A stretch of 9,994 nucleotides of DNA from an uncultured Actinomycetes bacterium (GCA_903854175.1 CAINVQ010000100.1:1-9994), one strand, 5' to 3'; counted from the first letter of the stretch, positions 1-6,875 are shown. Made by a program: numbers and translations. The notes: generated from the sequence alone by a model not told the origin.

Positions 1-1256
1 AGGTCAGCCCCTCGCGCACTGAAGAGCGTAATTAACTCTTCACGTGTGAAGTCATATCCTGGCTCATAACCACGAAGAATCGCTGAGATTTCACTTGTCT
101 TTGATTTGCTCGTTGGAAGAGCAGGTGGAGTTATGTCTGAGCCAGAGAACCAAGAGTCGTCACGAGCGAGTCCAGTGGCATCTGCGTGAGCAAGCACTTT
201 TGTACGAACTTTTGAATCAAGGAATTCTTGCTTTTGATCAATGAAGTCTGGATAGACAGTAAGTCGAGGTGTTAGGTAGAAGCCCTTGGCGTCGCATTCA
301 CTAGCGAGTGCGTCAACAGCAGGCCAGGCACGTTCTGGATTTACGTGATCGGCTGTGACTGGAGAAATTCCACCAAAGTCATCGATCCCAAATGCCAGTA
401 GACGAGTTGGGTCATCGCTCAAGTTAGGAGGCGCCTGAAGATGAATGTCACCAGGAAGTATTAATCGAGCAGCGGCAATGGTCCAATGGAATTCTTCATC
501 ACTTGCTGCAGGCTCATTTGCCATTGAAGTGCGTGGCTTAGGTAGGAAGTTCTGAACAATAACTTCCTGAATGTGTCCGTACTCTTCGTGAGCGAGGGCG
601 ATCGCTTCGAGAGTTTCAATACGATCTTTTCTGGTTTCACCAATACCAACTAGTAGTCCAGTGGTAAAAGGAATTTTCAACTGACCTGCAAAACGCATGG
701 TGTTAAGTCGTCGCTGTGGTTCTTTGTCTGGAGCGAGTCGATGAGCTTCTAGTTCAGCGAGTGATTCGAGCATCATTCCCTGGGAAGCAGAAACTTCACG
801 AAGTTGTTCAAGCTCAGAGTAATAAAGTGCACCAGCGTTAGCGTGTGGCAACAGTCCAGTTTCATCCAGAACCATTTTTGCGGCTGCTGCAACATAGTCA
901 ACGGTTGAATGGTAACCGCGTGCTGCTAGCCATTTTGCTGCTTCGTCATAACGAAGTTCAGGGCGCTCTCCGAGAGTAAAGAGGGCTTCAGTGCACCCAG
1001 CTTCTTTCCCTGCATTTGCTACTTCGAGAACTTCTTCAAGAGACATATACGGTGAAGCAACGTGTGCTGGAGCTTGTGCAAACGTGCAGTATCCGCAACG
1101 ATCACGACAAAGTTTCGTTAAAGGTATAAAGACCTTTGGAGAATAGGTGACAACATAACCGTGACGTCTGCGAGCCTTAGTAAAGGCCTCACTAGCAAGA
1201 TCATCAAGCGATTCATTGATCAGGTTACTGTTGTTAAACCCTCTAGTAATTGTCAT
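1..1256 (-). CDS. fbiC: FO synthase FbiC, N-terminal CofG half (partial, runs off left edge)
   Basis: Radical SAM enzyme making 7,8-didemethyl-8-hydroxy-5-deazariboflavin (FO), the redox core of coenzyme F420, from a tyrosine adduct of a flavin precursor. I translated 418 codons. The [4Fe-4S]/SAM motif CX3CX2C is at Cys50, Cys54 and Cys57 (CRDRCGYC), followed by the CofG-type TFAQAP; FTLGERPELRY lies near residue 95 and FGIDDFGGISPV near 290-300, both CofG signatures. The reading frame continues past the usual end of stand-alone CofG into a linker ending LFSARGAD, which resembles the joint before the CofH half in actinobacterial FbiC. A fused protein of about 800 residues is therefore expected, with the CofH half outside the window. 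The ATG at 1256 starts 15 bases after the pgi stop. Upstream, TAGGAT followed by GCTTCC can be read either as a -10 box for a leaderless start or as an AGGA ribosome-binding site. Identity as CofG is firm; the fusion is inferred. Confidence 0.92.
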   Translation of the reverse strand, partial: MTITRGFNNSNLINESLDDLASEAFTKARRRHGYVVTYSPKVFIPLTKLCRDRCGYCTFAQAPAHVASPYMSLEEVLEVANAGKEAGCTEALFTLGERPELRYDEAAKWLAARGYHSTVDYVAAAAKMVLDETGLLPHANAGALYYSELEQLREVSASQGMMLESLAELEAHRLAPDKEPQRRLNTMRFAGQLKIPFTTGLLVGIGETRKDRIETLEAIALAHEEYGHIQEVIVQNFLPKPRTSMANEPAASDEEFHWTIAAARLILPGDIHLQAPPNLSDDPTRLLAFGIDDFGGISPVTADHVNPERAWPAVDALASECDAKGFYLTPRLTVYPDFIDQKQEFLDSKVRTKVLAHADATGLARDDSWFSGSDITPPALPTSKSKTSEISAILRGYEPGYDFTREELITLFSARGAD

Positions 1257-1262
1257 GGAAGC

Positions 1263-1268
1263 ATCCTA
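1263..1268 (-). promoter_or_regulatory. Possible -10 box (TAGGAT) for leaderless fbiC transcript
   Basis: On the minus strand TAGGAT ends exactly 6 bases before the fbiC ATG, the same geometry as at four other starts in this window. It would let fbiC be transcribed separately from tkt-tal-pgi. No convincing -35 is seen, and the AGGA inside the box could instead serve as a ribosome-binding site, so the reading is ambiguous. Confidence 0.4.
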
Positions 1269-1271
1269 GAA

Positions 1272-2591
1272 CTAAAGACCCAATAACGGCGATACTTCAT
1301 TCAAGTCATCAACAATTAATTGAGAAACATGGCGTCCGCTGTCCTTCATGGCCCTAAAGTCGCTGGTCGCCTGAGCCATGTGCAAGTCATGGAAAGTTGT
1401 CTCTGGCGAAGAACCGGGGATCTGTATTGGCTTTGAACTGGGTCGCAAAATGATTTGAAGTGCAGCGATATTTTTAGGACCACCCTTATGAAGCTGTCCA
1501 GTTGAATGTAAATAACGAGGTCCGAAGTTGGCTGTAGTTGTTCCGTACTTTTCTTGAACCCTCGACTGAAGCGCACTCAGAGCAGGGGCAACACTCAAAG
1601 GTCCATAGACCTGCAATGTTCTGTATGTTGCAGCGCGAAAATCATGCTGCAACTCATCAACGTCAAGATCTTCTTGATTCCAAAGAACTTCATTCTCAAG
1701 AAATTTGAAAACTGAGGTTTTAGCTGCATCAACGTTTGGTTGGTTAAAAGGATCCACCCCAAGATGCCACGCAAGAAGCGATGCAACCAGGTGATAGTGC
1801 TGAATCTGAGATGGTGAATATTTCTTACTTTGTGAGGTAAATACTGGAATGAATCCTCGATCTTGCTTGCCTGTTGTCTCAGCAATTAATTGCTCCAGCC
1901 ACATAGCCCCACCAGAGGTGACGGGGTCGGCAGTGAGTTCAAAGTATCCGTGTCCAAAATTGACATCAGCAGCGTGAATTGCTGCTTCTTCAACAGCATG
2001 TGCGACAACTTGCTCTGTTAAGTATGTACCGGCGAGTTCTTTGCGAAGTGATTCTGGGGTCCAGCCTGCATAGAGAGCAGGAATTAATCCAAATGGTGAG
2101 AGTGCAGAAAATCTTCCACCAGTATTTACATCACTATCAATAACCAGGCACTCAAGTTGCTTTCCTAAGCTCGAAAGATGAGTATCAGGGTCAGTGATGA
2201 GAACAAGGTCCTGAGCAAGCAACCCATTATCAAGTGCATAAGAAAGCAGACTCAACGTCTCAATCGAAGCGCCTGATTTCGAAGCAGCAATAACTGTTGC
2301 GTTCTCAAAATCAACATGGCTAATTGAGTCTGGGTTTGATGTATCCAGTACCTGAAGATTCTTTGAGCCAATTGCTTCAGCGAAAAATAGACCAGGCCCA
2401 GAGGACCCTCCAACACCGAGAAGAATTACTTTTTCATGTCGACGTGGAAGTTTCTTGTCTACATCATCGAGCCAGGCACCAAGATACTTCTCAGGGTGAC
2501 GCAACCATCCCAGAGAGTGCTCCGCTGTAGATCCTTCAAAGAGAGATGCATCTCCATTCAAAACCTTTTGAATGATTTCCGAATTGGACAC
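1272..2591 (-). CDS. pgi: Glucose-6-phosphate isomerase, short form
   Basis: Interconverts glucose-6-phosphate and fructose-6-phosphate in the cytoplasm, joining glycolysis to the pentose phosphate genes upstream. The 439-residue protein carries sugar-isomerase (SIS) features: GVGGSSGPG at 59-67, the phosphate-binding SKSGASIET at 104-112, and NTGGRFSALSPFGL at 156-169. WLEQLIAETTGKQDRG (231-246) holds the likely catalytic Glu233, and HSTGQLHKGGP (362-372) supplies active-site His candidates. It is about 110 residues shorter than the E. coli-type enzyme (549). DPFNQPNVDAAK (280-291) and HSTGQLHKGGP resemble the Pgi half of bifunctional transaldolase/Pgi proteins. The start is GTG, 4 bases after the tal stop, with GGA about 9 bases upstream, so translation is probably coupled to tal. 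Isomerase identity is strong; a different phospho-sugar substrate is unlikely given the neighbours. Confidence 0.94.
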   Translation of the reverse strand: MSNSEIIQKVLNGDASLFEGSTAEHSLGWLRHPEKYLGAWLDDVDKKLPRRHEKVILLGVGGSSGPGLFFAEAIGSKNLQVLDTSNPDSISHVDFENATVIAASKSGASIETLSLLSYALDNGLLAQDLVLITDPDTHLSSLGKQLECLVIDSDVNTGGRFSALSPFGLIPALYAGWTPESLRKELAGTYLTEQVVAHAVEEAAIHAADVNFGHGYFELTADPVTSGGAMWLEQLIAETTGKQDRGFIPVFTSQSKKYSPSQIQHYHLVASLLAWHLGVDPFNQPNVDAAKTSVFKFLENEVLWNQEDLDVDELQHDFRAATYRTLQVYGPLSVAPALSALQSRVQEKYGTTTANFGPRYLHSTGQLHKGGPKNIAALQIILRPSSKPIQIPGSSPETTFHDLHMAQATSDFRAMKDSGRHVSQLIVDDLNEVSPLLGL

Positions 2592-2595
2592 GCAG

Positions 2596-3702
2596 TTATC
2601 CGTTTACTTTGTCAGCAACTGTTTTCAGCAAATCGCCATAGGAATCAATAAAGCTCTGAACACCGTCAGCCTCGAGTTTGTCAGTCACATCACTTAGAGA
2701 AATGTCACTGGGTAGTTCATAAAGAAGTGAAGCAGTCTTTACAATGCTCGCTGCATTGAGAAGTAGTGATGTAGAAAAATCTCCGTGATCGAGAACCCCT
2801 TCAAGAGTCGGGTCAGGCATTGTGTTTACAGTTTCATTAGCAACGATTGAATCCACGTAGAGCAGGTCGTAGTAGGTGGGGTTCTTTGTAGAAGTTGAAG
2901 CCCAGAGAGGGCGCTGTACCTGAGCACCACTTGCAATAAGTGACTTTGCACGTGAACCATTGATTCTCTCTAGATACAACGCATACGCAGCAGCTACTTG
3001 AGCATTTGCAGCGGTTCCACGACGTGCATCGGCTTCAGGAAGGAGTGCATCAATTGCAGCATCGACTCTTGAAACAAAGAATGATGCGACGCTCGCAATT
3101 TTAGATAGGTCGTGACCATTTTTTTGAGCTAGCTCAATTCCGTCCATCCAAGCATCAAGTACTTCTGAATATCTTTTAGTTGAGAAGATGAGAGTGACGT
3201 TTACATTTATTCCAGCTCCAAGAACTTCGGTGATCGCAGGAATTCCCTCAGCCGTTGCTGGAATCTTGATCATCACATTGCTTCTGTCAACAGCTGTATT
3301 TAACTTAAGCGCGGCGGCAATGGTTCCTTTGGTATCGCGCGCAAGTCGTGGGGAGACTTCAAGTGAAACGTAACCGTCGCAGTAACGACGCTTTTTGGCA
3401 TGGAAATCTGAGCATGCTGATTCGTGCACGGATTTGAGTACATCACATGCATCTCGCACATCAACAACTGCAAGTTCTTCAAACAACTCTTCGACGTCTT
3501 TGCCCTTCATGCCAACGAGAAACTGATCGTAGGCAGAGCTTGTGGCAAATGCCTTAGCGAAAATCGCTGGATTAGAGGTAACGCCTCGGACCCCTTGTTC
3601 AACTAGCCGTGCAAGCGTGCCGTCATTAAGCCAGTCTCTACGAATGTTGTCAATCCATGGACTTTGTCCGTAGTCATCAAATAGTGAATTCAGTGTGGTC
3701 AC
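2596..3702 (-). CDS. tal: Transaldolase (long actinobacterial type)
   Basis: Transfers a dihydroxyacetone unit from sedoheptulose-7-phosphate to glyceraldehyde-3-phosphate, giving erythrose-4-phosphate and fructose-6-phosphate. The 368-residue protein shows Asp18 in SPWIDNIRRDWL, VTSNPAIF at 41-48, Glu115 in YVSLEVSP, and the Schiff-base Lys146 in NVMIKIPAT, followed by NVNVTLIFS. RPLWASTSTKNPTYYD and NTMPDPTLE near the C-terminal third fit the long transaldolases of actinobacteria and cyanobacteria rather than the roughly 220-residue TalC/FSA type. The start is GTG and overlaps the tkt stop (GTGA, 4 bases). GGAGAG (3708-3713, read on the minus strand) supplies a good ribosome-binding site inside the end of tkt. 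It lies between tkt and pgi, so its products and substrates are handled by its operon partners. Confidence 0.97.
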   Translation of the reverse strand: MTTLNSLFDDYGQSPWIDNIRRDWLNDGTLARLVEQGVRGVTSNPAIFAKAFATSSAYDQFLVGMKGKDVEELFEELAVVDVRDACDVLKSVHESACSDFHAKKRRYCDGYVSLEVSPRLARDTKGTIAAALKLNTAVDRSNVMIKIPATAEGIPAITEVLGAGINVNVTLIFSTKRYSEVLDAWMDGIELAQKNGHDLSKIASVASFFVSRVDAAIDALLPEADARRGTAANAQVAAAYALYLERINGSRAKSLIASGAQVQRPLWASTSTKNPTYYDLLYVDSIVANETVNTMPDPTLEGVLDHGDFSTSLLLNAASIVKTASLLYELPSDISLSDVTDKLEADGVQSFIDSYGDLLKTVADKVNG

Positions 3703-5696
3703 TTATTCTCTCCAAGCACTCTCTCAACATGTGAAACAACGGTTTGTGAATTTATATTGAAATAATCAAATACGTACGAGCCTGGTGCAGAGATTCCAAA
3801 AGTATCAATACCGATTGAATCGTCTACATACTTAGCCCATCCAAGCGTTGCTCCTGCTTCTAGCGAAACTGAGGGGATAGTTCTGCGAAGTACAGACTTC
3901 TTGTAGTCAGCTGTCTGCTCTTCAAAGCATGTCCAACATGGCATTGCCACAACTCGAGTTGCAATTCCTTTAGCGAGAAGCTCGTCCTGTGCCTTCAGGC
4001 AGTGAGCAACTTCTGATCCGGTTGCGACAAGAGTAAAGACTGCATCATCTCGTTCACGAAGAACGTAACCGCCGCTTCGAGCTCCTTGTGCTGATGCCTG
4101 AGCATCGGAGCCTTCAAATACAGGCATGTCTTGTCGAGAAAGAATTAGCGCGGTGACAACTGGGTCCTTGTCAGATAAATAGTGCTCAACAAGATCGAGT
4201 GTCTCGTTCGCATCTGATGGGCGAACCACGTGGATTGAAGGCATGACTCGAAGGGCCATCAAGTGCTCAACCGGTTGGTGGGTAGGACCATCTTCACCAA
4301 CGCCGACTGAGTCGTGAGTAAATACATACATCACGCCAGCGTGGCTAAGCGCAGAAAGTCGAATGGCCGGTCGAACGTAATCACTGAAGACAAAGAACGT
4401 TGAGCCGAGCGGGCGAATACCACCGTGAAGGGCTTGACCCACCATGACTGCACCCATGGCGAACTCACGGATGCCGTAGTAGATCTGACGGCCAGCTGGA
4501 TTGTCGTGTGACTGAGCTGACGATGCATTTAGAAGGACACCAGTGTTGTCAGTTAGATCCGCAGAACCAGCAGTGAGCCCTTTGGTTTGTGGCGCGTACA
4601 CATCCATTGCACGCTGCATGGCCTTGCGAGTAGCAACCATTGACCCACCATCAAATGGATCTGCTTTTTTAGAAATTATTGCCGAACCATTTGTTTTGAG
4701 TTGCTCGAGGAATGCAATTCCTTTTTCTCCGCTAGCAGCAATGCGAGCATCCCAAGCTGCACGAAGTGATCTGTTCTTCTCAAGAGACGCAACCATTTGA
4801 GAAGGAAGTTCTGCATCAATGCAAAACGCTTCATCTGGAACCCCAAGCAGACTCTTTGCTTCACTAATTACCGAGGCGCTAAAGATTGAACCATGTGCAT
4901 CACGCTTATCCATCATCTGAGGAGACGGATAGCCAATGTGTGAACGAACAACAATGAGCGTAGGACGTGATGTTTCTGCGATTGCTTCACGAGTTGCTGC
5001 TTCAAGCGCCTCAAGATCATTTGCTTTTTCACCAACGTTGATTACGTGCCATCCATACGATGCAAATCGTGCGGGTGCATCATCACGCATTGCAATCTCA
5101 GTTGGTCCATCAATCGTGATGTGATTGTCATCGTAGAAAACAGTGAGCTTGTCAAGACCAAGCGAGCCAGCGAGTGAGGCTGCTTCATGACTAATTCCTT
5201 CTTCGAGGCATCCGTCACCTGCAATAACCCACGTGTGGTGGTTTACAAAGTCAGTTCCATAGTCAGCACCAAGGATTCTCTCGGCGATTGCCATTCCAAC
5301 GCCATTAGCAATTCCTTGACCGAGTGGACCTGTCGTTACTTCAACAGTGTCAGTCACGCCATTCTCAGGGTGACCAGGGGTGCGAGAGTGAGGCTGGCGG
5401 AAAGCTTTGAGATCTTCAATTTGAACGTCGTATCCAAATGCATGAGCGAGTCCGTATTGAAGCATTGAAGCATGGCCACAAGAAAGAATGAAGCGGTCGC
5501 GGTCACTCCACTTCGAATCAGTAGGGTCATGGCGCAGCACACGCGAGAACAGCATCACACCTAGAGGGGCGAGCGCCATTGCAGTTCCACTGTGGCCAGA
5601 TTTGGCAGCAGCTGGAGCATCCATGGCCAAGGCAGCAATTTCACGAATTGCGCGACCTTCGAGTTCTGTTGCACCCTTAAATAATTCGTCAGTCAT
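3699..5696 (-). CDS. tkt: Transketolase
   Basis: Thiamine-diphosphate enzyme moving two-carbon ketol units between sugar phosphates in the non-oxidative pentose phosphate pathway. The 665-residue length is normal. The pyrophosphate domain has SGHSG (33-37), GHPE (108-111), TTGPLGQG (121-128) and the ThDP/Mg motif starting GDG at 160-162 and ending at Asn191 (YDDN). DAHGS (267-271) contains the expected active-site His269. The pyrimidine domain has GIREFAMG with the catalytic Glu411, then HDSVGVGEDGPTHQP (461-475) with His473. All expected catalytic residues are present. This is the first gene of the minus-strand operon. There is no Shine-Dalgarno before the ATG; instead TACTGT sits 7 bases upstream, suggesting a leaderless mRNA. 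The stop overlaps the tal start. Confidence 0.98.
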   Translation of the reverse strand: MTDELFKGATELEGRAIREIAALAMDAPAAAKSGHSGTAMALAPLGVMLFSRVLRHDPTDSKWSDRDRFILSCGHASMLQYGLAHAFGYDVQIEDLKAFRQPHSRTPGHPENGVTDTVEVTTGPLGQGIANGVGMAIAERILGADYGTDFVNHHTWVIAGDGCLEEGISHEAASLAGSLGLDKLTVFYDDNHITIDGPTEIAMRDDAPARFASYGWHVINVGEKANDLEALEAATREAIAETSRPTLIVVRSHIGYPSPQMMDKRDAHGSIFSASVISEAKSLLGVPDEAFCIDAELPSQMVASLEKNRSLRAAWDARIAASGEKGIAFLEQLKTNGSAIISKKADPFDGGSMVATRKAMQRAMDVYAPQTKGLTAGSADLTDNTGVLLNASSAQSHDNPAGRQIYYGIREFAMGAVMVGQALHGGIRPLGSTFFVFSDYVRPAIRLSALSHAGVMYVFTHDSVGVGEDGPTHQPVEHLMALRVMPSIHVVRPSDANETLDLVEHYLSDKDPVVTALILSRQDMPVFEGSDAQASAQGARSGGYVLRERDDAVFTLVATGSEVAHCLKAQDELLAKGIATRVVAMPCWTCFEEQTADYKKSVLRRTIPSVSLEAGATLGWAKYVDDSIGIDTFGISAPGSYVFDYFNINSQTVVSHVERVLGENK

Positions 5697-5703
5697 GCAC
5701 TAG

Positions 5704-5709
5704 ACAGTA
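5704..5709 (-). promoter_or_regulatory. Putative -10 box (TACTGT) for leaderless tkt operon
   Basis: Read on the minus strand, TACTGT is followed by seven bases and then the tkt ATG, so transcription would start at or one base before the start codon. No ribosome-binding site lies in the short leader. The -35 region is weak (nothing close to TTGACA at 17-18 bases). The box lies in a 62-base interval shared with the divergent thioesterase promoter. Confidence 0.5.
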
Positions 5710-5746
5710 GTGAATTTAGGCCTTCGGATTTGGGAGCCCTAACGGG

Positions 5747-5752
5747 TAGCCT
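5747..5752 (+). promoter_or_regulatory. Putative -10 box (TAGCCT) for leaderless thioesterase transcript
   Basis: TAGCCT is followed by TTGAGT-A-ATG spacing that places the initiating A about 6 bases downstream of the box, the usual distance to a transcription start. No Shine-Dalgarno precedes the ATG at a workable distance. A very weak -35 (TTCGGA, 5723-5728) is 18 bases upstream. Confidence 0.5.
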
Positions 5753-5758
5753 TGAGTA

Positions 5759-6157
5759 ATGGCCTTGCAAATTCCACCTAATTGTGATCTGACCCTCGGA
5801 CTGACGTGCATAGACAAGTCCGTCCCTGGTCAGACCGTGTGGACAATGAAGGTCGACGACCGATTTCTAAATCCAGCCGGGATTGTTCAGGGTGGTTTCA
5901 TCGCCGCGATGCTTGACTCTGCCATGGGAGCAAGTGCAGTAACTGGCGCCGGAAAGAAGAACATCTCAGTTGCAAATACTGAAATGAAGGTGTCATTTCT
6001 ACGACCAGCGAAGCTTGGTGCAGTACTGACTTGTACCGCAAAGGTTTTAAAGCCAGGAAGTGTGATTTCCTTTCTCGAAGCGAAGGTAACCAATGAAGCG
6101 GGCCAGCTCATTGCTACTGCAAGCTCCTCCTACCTGATTAAAGAACGCACTGAGTAG
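5759..6157 (+). CDS. PaaI-family hotdog thioesterase
   Basis: Predicted cytoplasmic acyl-CoA thioesterase of the PaaI/hotdog superfamily, hydrolysing a CoA thioester whose acyl group cannot be told from sequence. The 132-residue length is typical. The signature helix region reads NPAGIVQGGFIAAMLDSAMG (39-57 approximately), giving the conserved Asn38, the GG turn at 45-46 and Asp53. The His that many members have just before GG is Gln44 here. Strand-rich segments follow (NTEMKVSFLRPAKLGAVL, 73-90; ending ASSSYLIK). The ATG at 5759 is preferred because the upstream -10 box fits a leaderless start exactly. It is divergent from tkt and heads a plus-strand run with no obvious functional tie to acyl metabolism. 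Family assignment is good; the substrate is unknown. Confidence 0.85.
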   Translation: MALQIPPNCDLTLGLTCIDKSVPGQTVWTMKVDDRFLNPAGIVQGGFIAAMLDSAMGASAVTGAGKKNISVANTEMKVSFLRPAKLGAVLTCTAKVLKPGSVISFLEAKVTNEAGQLIATASSSYLIKERTE

Positions 6158-6160
6158 GCT
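6155..6160 (+). promoter_or_regulatory. Putative -10 box (TAGGCT) overlapping the thioesterase stop codon
   Basis: TAGGCT begins with the TAG stop of the thioesterase and is followed by TAGATC and then the GTG start of the next gene, giving 6-base spacing as at the other leaderless starts. No Shine-Dalgarno is evident (only AGG at 9 bases). No recognisable -35 is seen. This suggests a second promoter inside the run of plus-strand genes. Confidence 0.45.
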
Positions 6161-6166
6161 TAGATC

Positions 6167-6514
6167 GTGGAAAAGTCATCCTGGCGCAAGTTCCTTCGAG
6201 GGGCATCTCTTCAAAAAGACATTGAAGACATTAAAGATCTTGCCGTTCGCTACATAAAAGAAGAAACCGTAAAGCCAATCAAAGATCTTGGTCGTTACAT
6301 GCTCTATGGAGCCATCGGCAGTATTTTTGTTGGCACCGGCACAACACTGATTCTCTTTGGGTTGCTGCGATTCCTACAAAAACAGTTCACAGTATTGAAT
6401 GGGTCTCTCTCGTGGATCCCATATTTGATTGTTGCCGCCGTAAGCGCAGGCGTCTTGGCTCTCACTTCTTGGAGAATCATGAGTGGTGTAGCGAAACGCC
6501 GCCTTAAGGACTAA
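6167..6514 (+). CDS. Two-helix membrane protein, actinobacterial Holin-X-like
   Basis: A 115-residue inner-membrane protein. An amphipathic, charged N-terminal part (1-40, ending EETVKPIKDLGRY) is followed by two hydrophobic helices at about 44-70 and 82-103, with SWIPYLIVAAVSAGV in the second, and a basic tail (KRRLKD). The layout and the ETVKPIKDLGR-then-helix pattern recall the putative actinobacterial Holin-X family, from memory. That family name does not show lytic function, and nothing here is phage-like. The GTG start at 6167 is chosen because a TAGGCT box lies 6 bases upstream. Two further small membrane proteins follow almost without a gap, so the three may act together. Function unknown. 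Confidence 0.72.
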   Translation: MEKSSWRKFLRGASLQKDIEDIKDLAVRYIKEETVKPIKDLGRYMLYGAIGSIFVGTGTTLILFGLLRFLQKQFTVLNGSLSWIPYLIVAAVSAGVLALTSWRIMSGVAKRRLKD

Positions 6515-6516
6515 TT

Positions 6517-6708
6517 GTGCGTGAACAGTCTGAAACTCGAAAAGAATTAGAGCAATCAGTTCGTTCGTTGCTGCCAAAAGATATTTCGTTAGGTGAAAAA
6601 GCAGATGGCGAAACACCAAACATCGCCGCAATCGGTCTTGGTGGACTCTTCACTGGCTACCTATGGGGCTGGATGCGTGGAAGAAAATCAAGCAAGGCTC
6701 GACGTTGA
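6517..6708 (+). CDS. Small single-helix membrane protein, unknown function
   Basis: A 63-residue protein I do not recognise. Residues 1-35 are hydrophilic and charged (REQSETRKELEQSV), then one hydrophobic segment (IAAIGLGGLFTGYLWGWM, about 36-53) and a strongly basic tail (RGRKSSKARR), which by the positive-inside rule should stay cytoplasmic. GTG at 6517 follows the previous stop by 2 bases, and AAGGA at 6506-6510 gives a clear ribosome-binding site at 6-base spacing, which supports it as a real gene. It lies between two other small membrane genes and is probably co-translated with both. Confidence 0.7.
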   Translation: MREQSETRKELEQSVRSLLPKDISLGEKADGETPNIAAIGLGGLFTGYLWGWMRGRKSSKARR

Positions 6709-6875
6709 TTCTCAAAAGAATTTTTCGTATCCTCGTCGCCTCATCAGTAGGACGAGCTTGGGCTCAGAAATCGCCTAAGTGGCTTTCTGTCGCTCTTGGC
6801 GTTCTTCTATTTCGATTCATAGATACTCGTGCGGCCAAAACTGGATCACGTAAGACCAAAGGGAAGCACGCATGA
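6705..6875 (+). CDS. Small basic membrane protein, unknown function (TTG start)
   Basis: A 56-residue protein, not recognised. It has one hydrophobic segment (WLSVALGVLLFRFI, about 26-39) between basic flanks: KRIFR near the start and a tail rich in Lys and Arg (KTGSRKTKGKHA). I chose the TTG at 6705, which overlaps the previous stop as TTGA and has AAGG at 6694-6697, seven bases upstream. An in-frame ATG at 6663 would add 14 residues, but it has no ribosome-binding site and would overlap the upstream gene by 46 bases. The stop overlaps the trmI ATG (ATGA, 4 bases). It sits between a membrane-protein pair and a tRNA methyltransferase in one coupled unit. Confidence 0.65.
   Translation: MILKRIFRILVASSVGRAWAQKSPKWLSVALGVLLFRFIDTRAAKTGSRKTKGKHA

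Noticed and set aside
461..649. 62-residue minus-strand frame inside fbiC, and similar short frames inside pgi, tal, tkt and mpa
   Set aside because: They lie entirely within strongly supported genes in other frames, show no motifs, and lack start signals.
5718..5746. Possible hairpin or operator in the tkt/thioesterase interval (GGGAGCCC and nearby CCTTCGG)
   Set aside because: The GGG/CCC arms are three bases with a two-base loop and the other stretch has no matching arm; this is too weak to call a terminator or operator.
6167..6514. Evidence of prophage or lysis cassette from the Holin-X resemblance
   Set aside because: No endolysin, integrase or phage structural gene is nearby, and this family is widespread on actinobacterial chromosomes; the name is historical.
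6593..6778. 61-residue plus-strand frame overlapping two of the small membrane genes
   Set aside because: It has no start signal, its composition looks random, and it competes with two frames that have ribosome-binding sites and coupled junctions.
6663..6875. Longer version of the third small membrane protein, starting at ATG 6663
   Set aside because: No ribosome-binding site precedes this ATG, and it would overlap the upstream gene by 46 bases. TTG at 6705 has AAGG at good spacing and a TTGA overlap.
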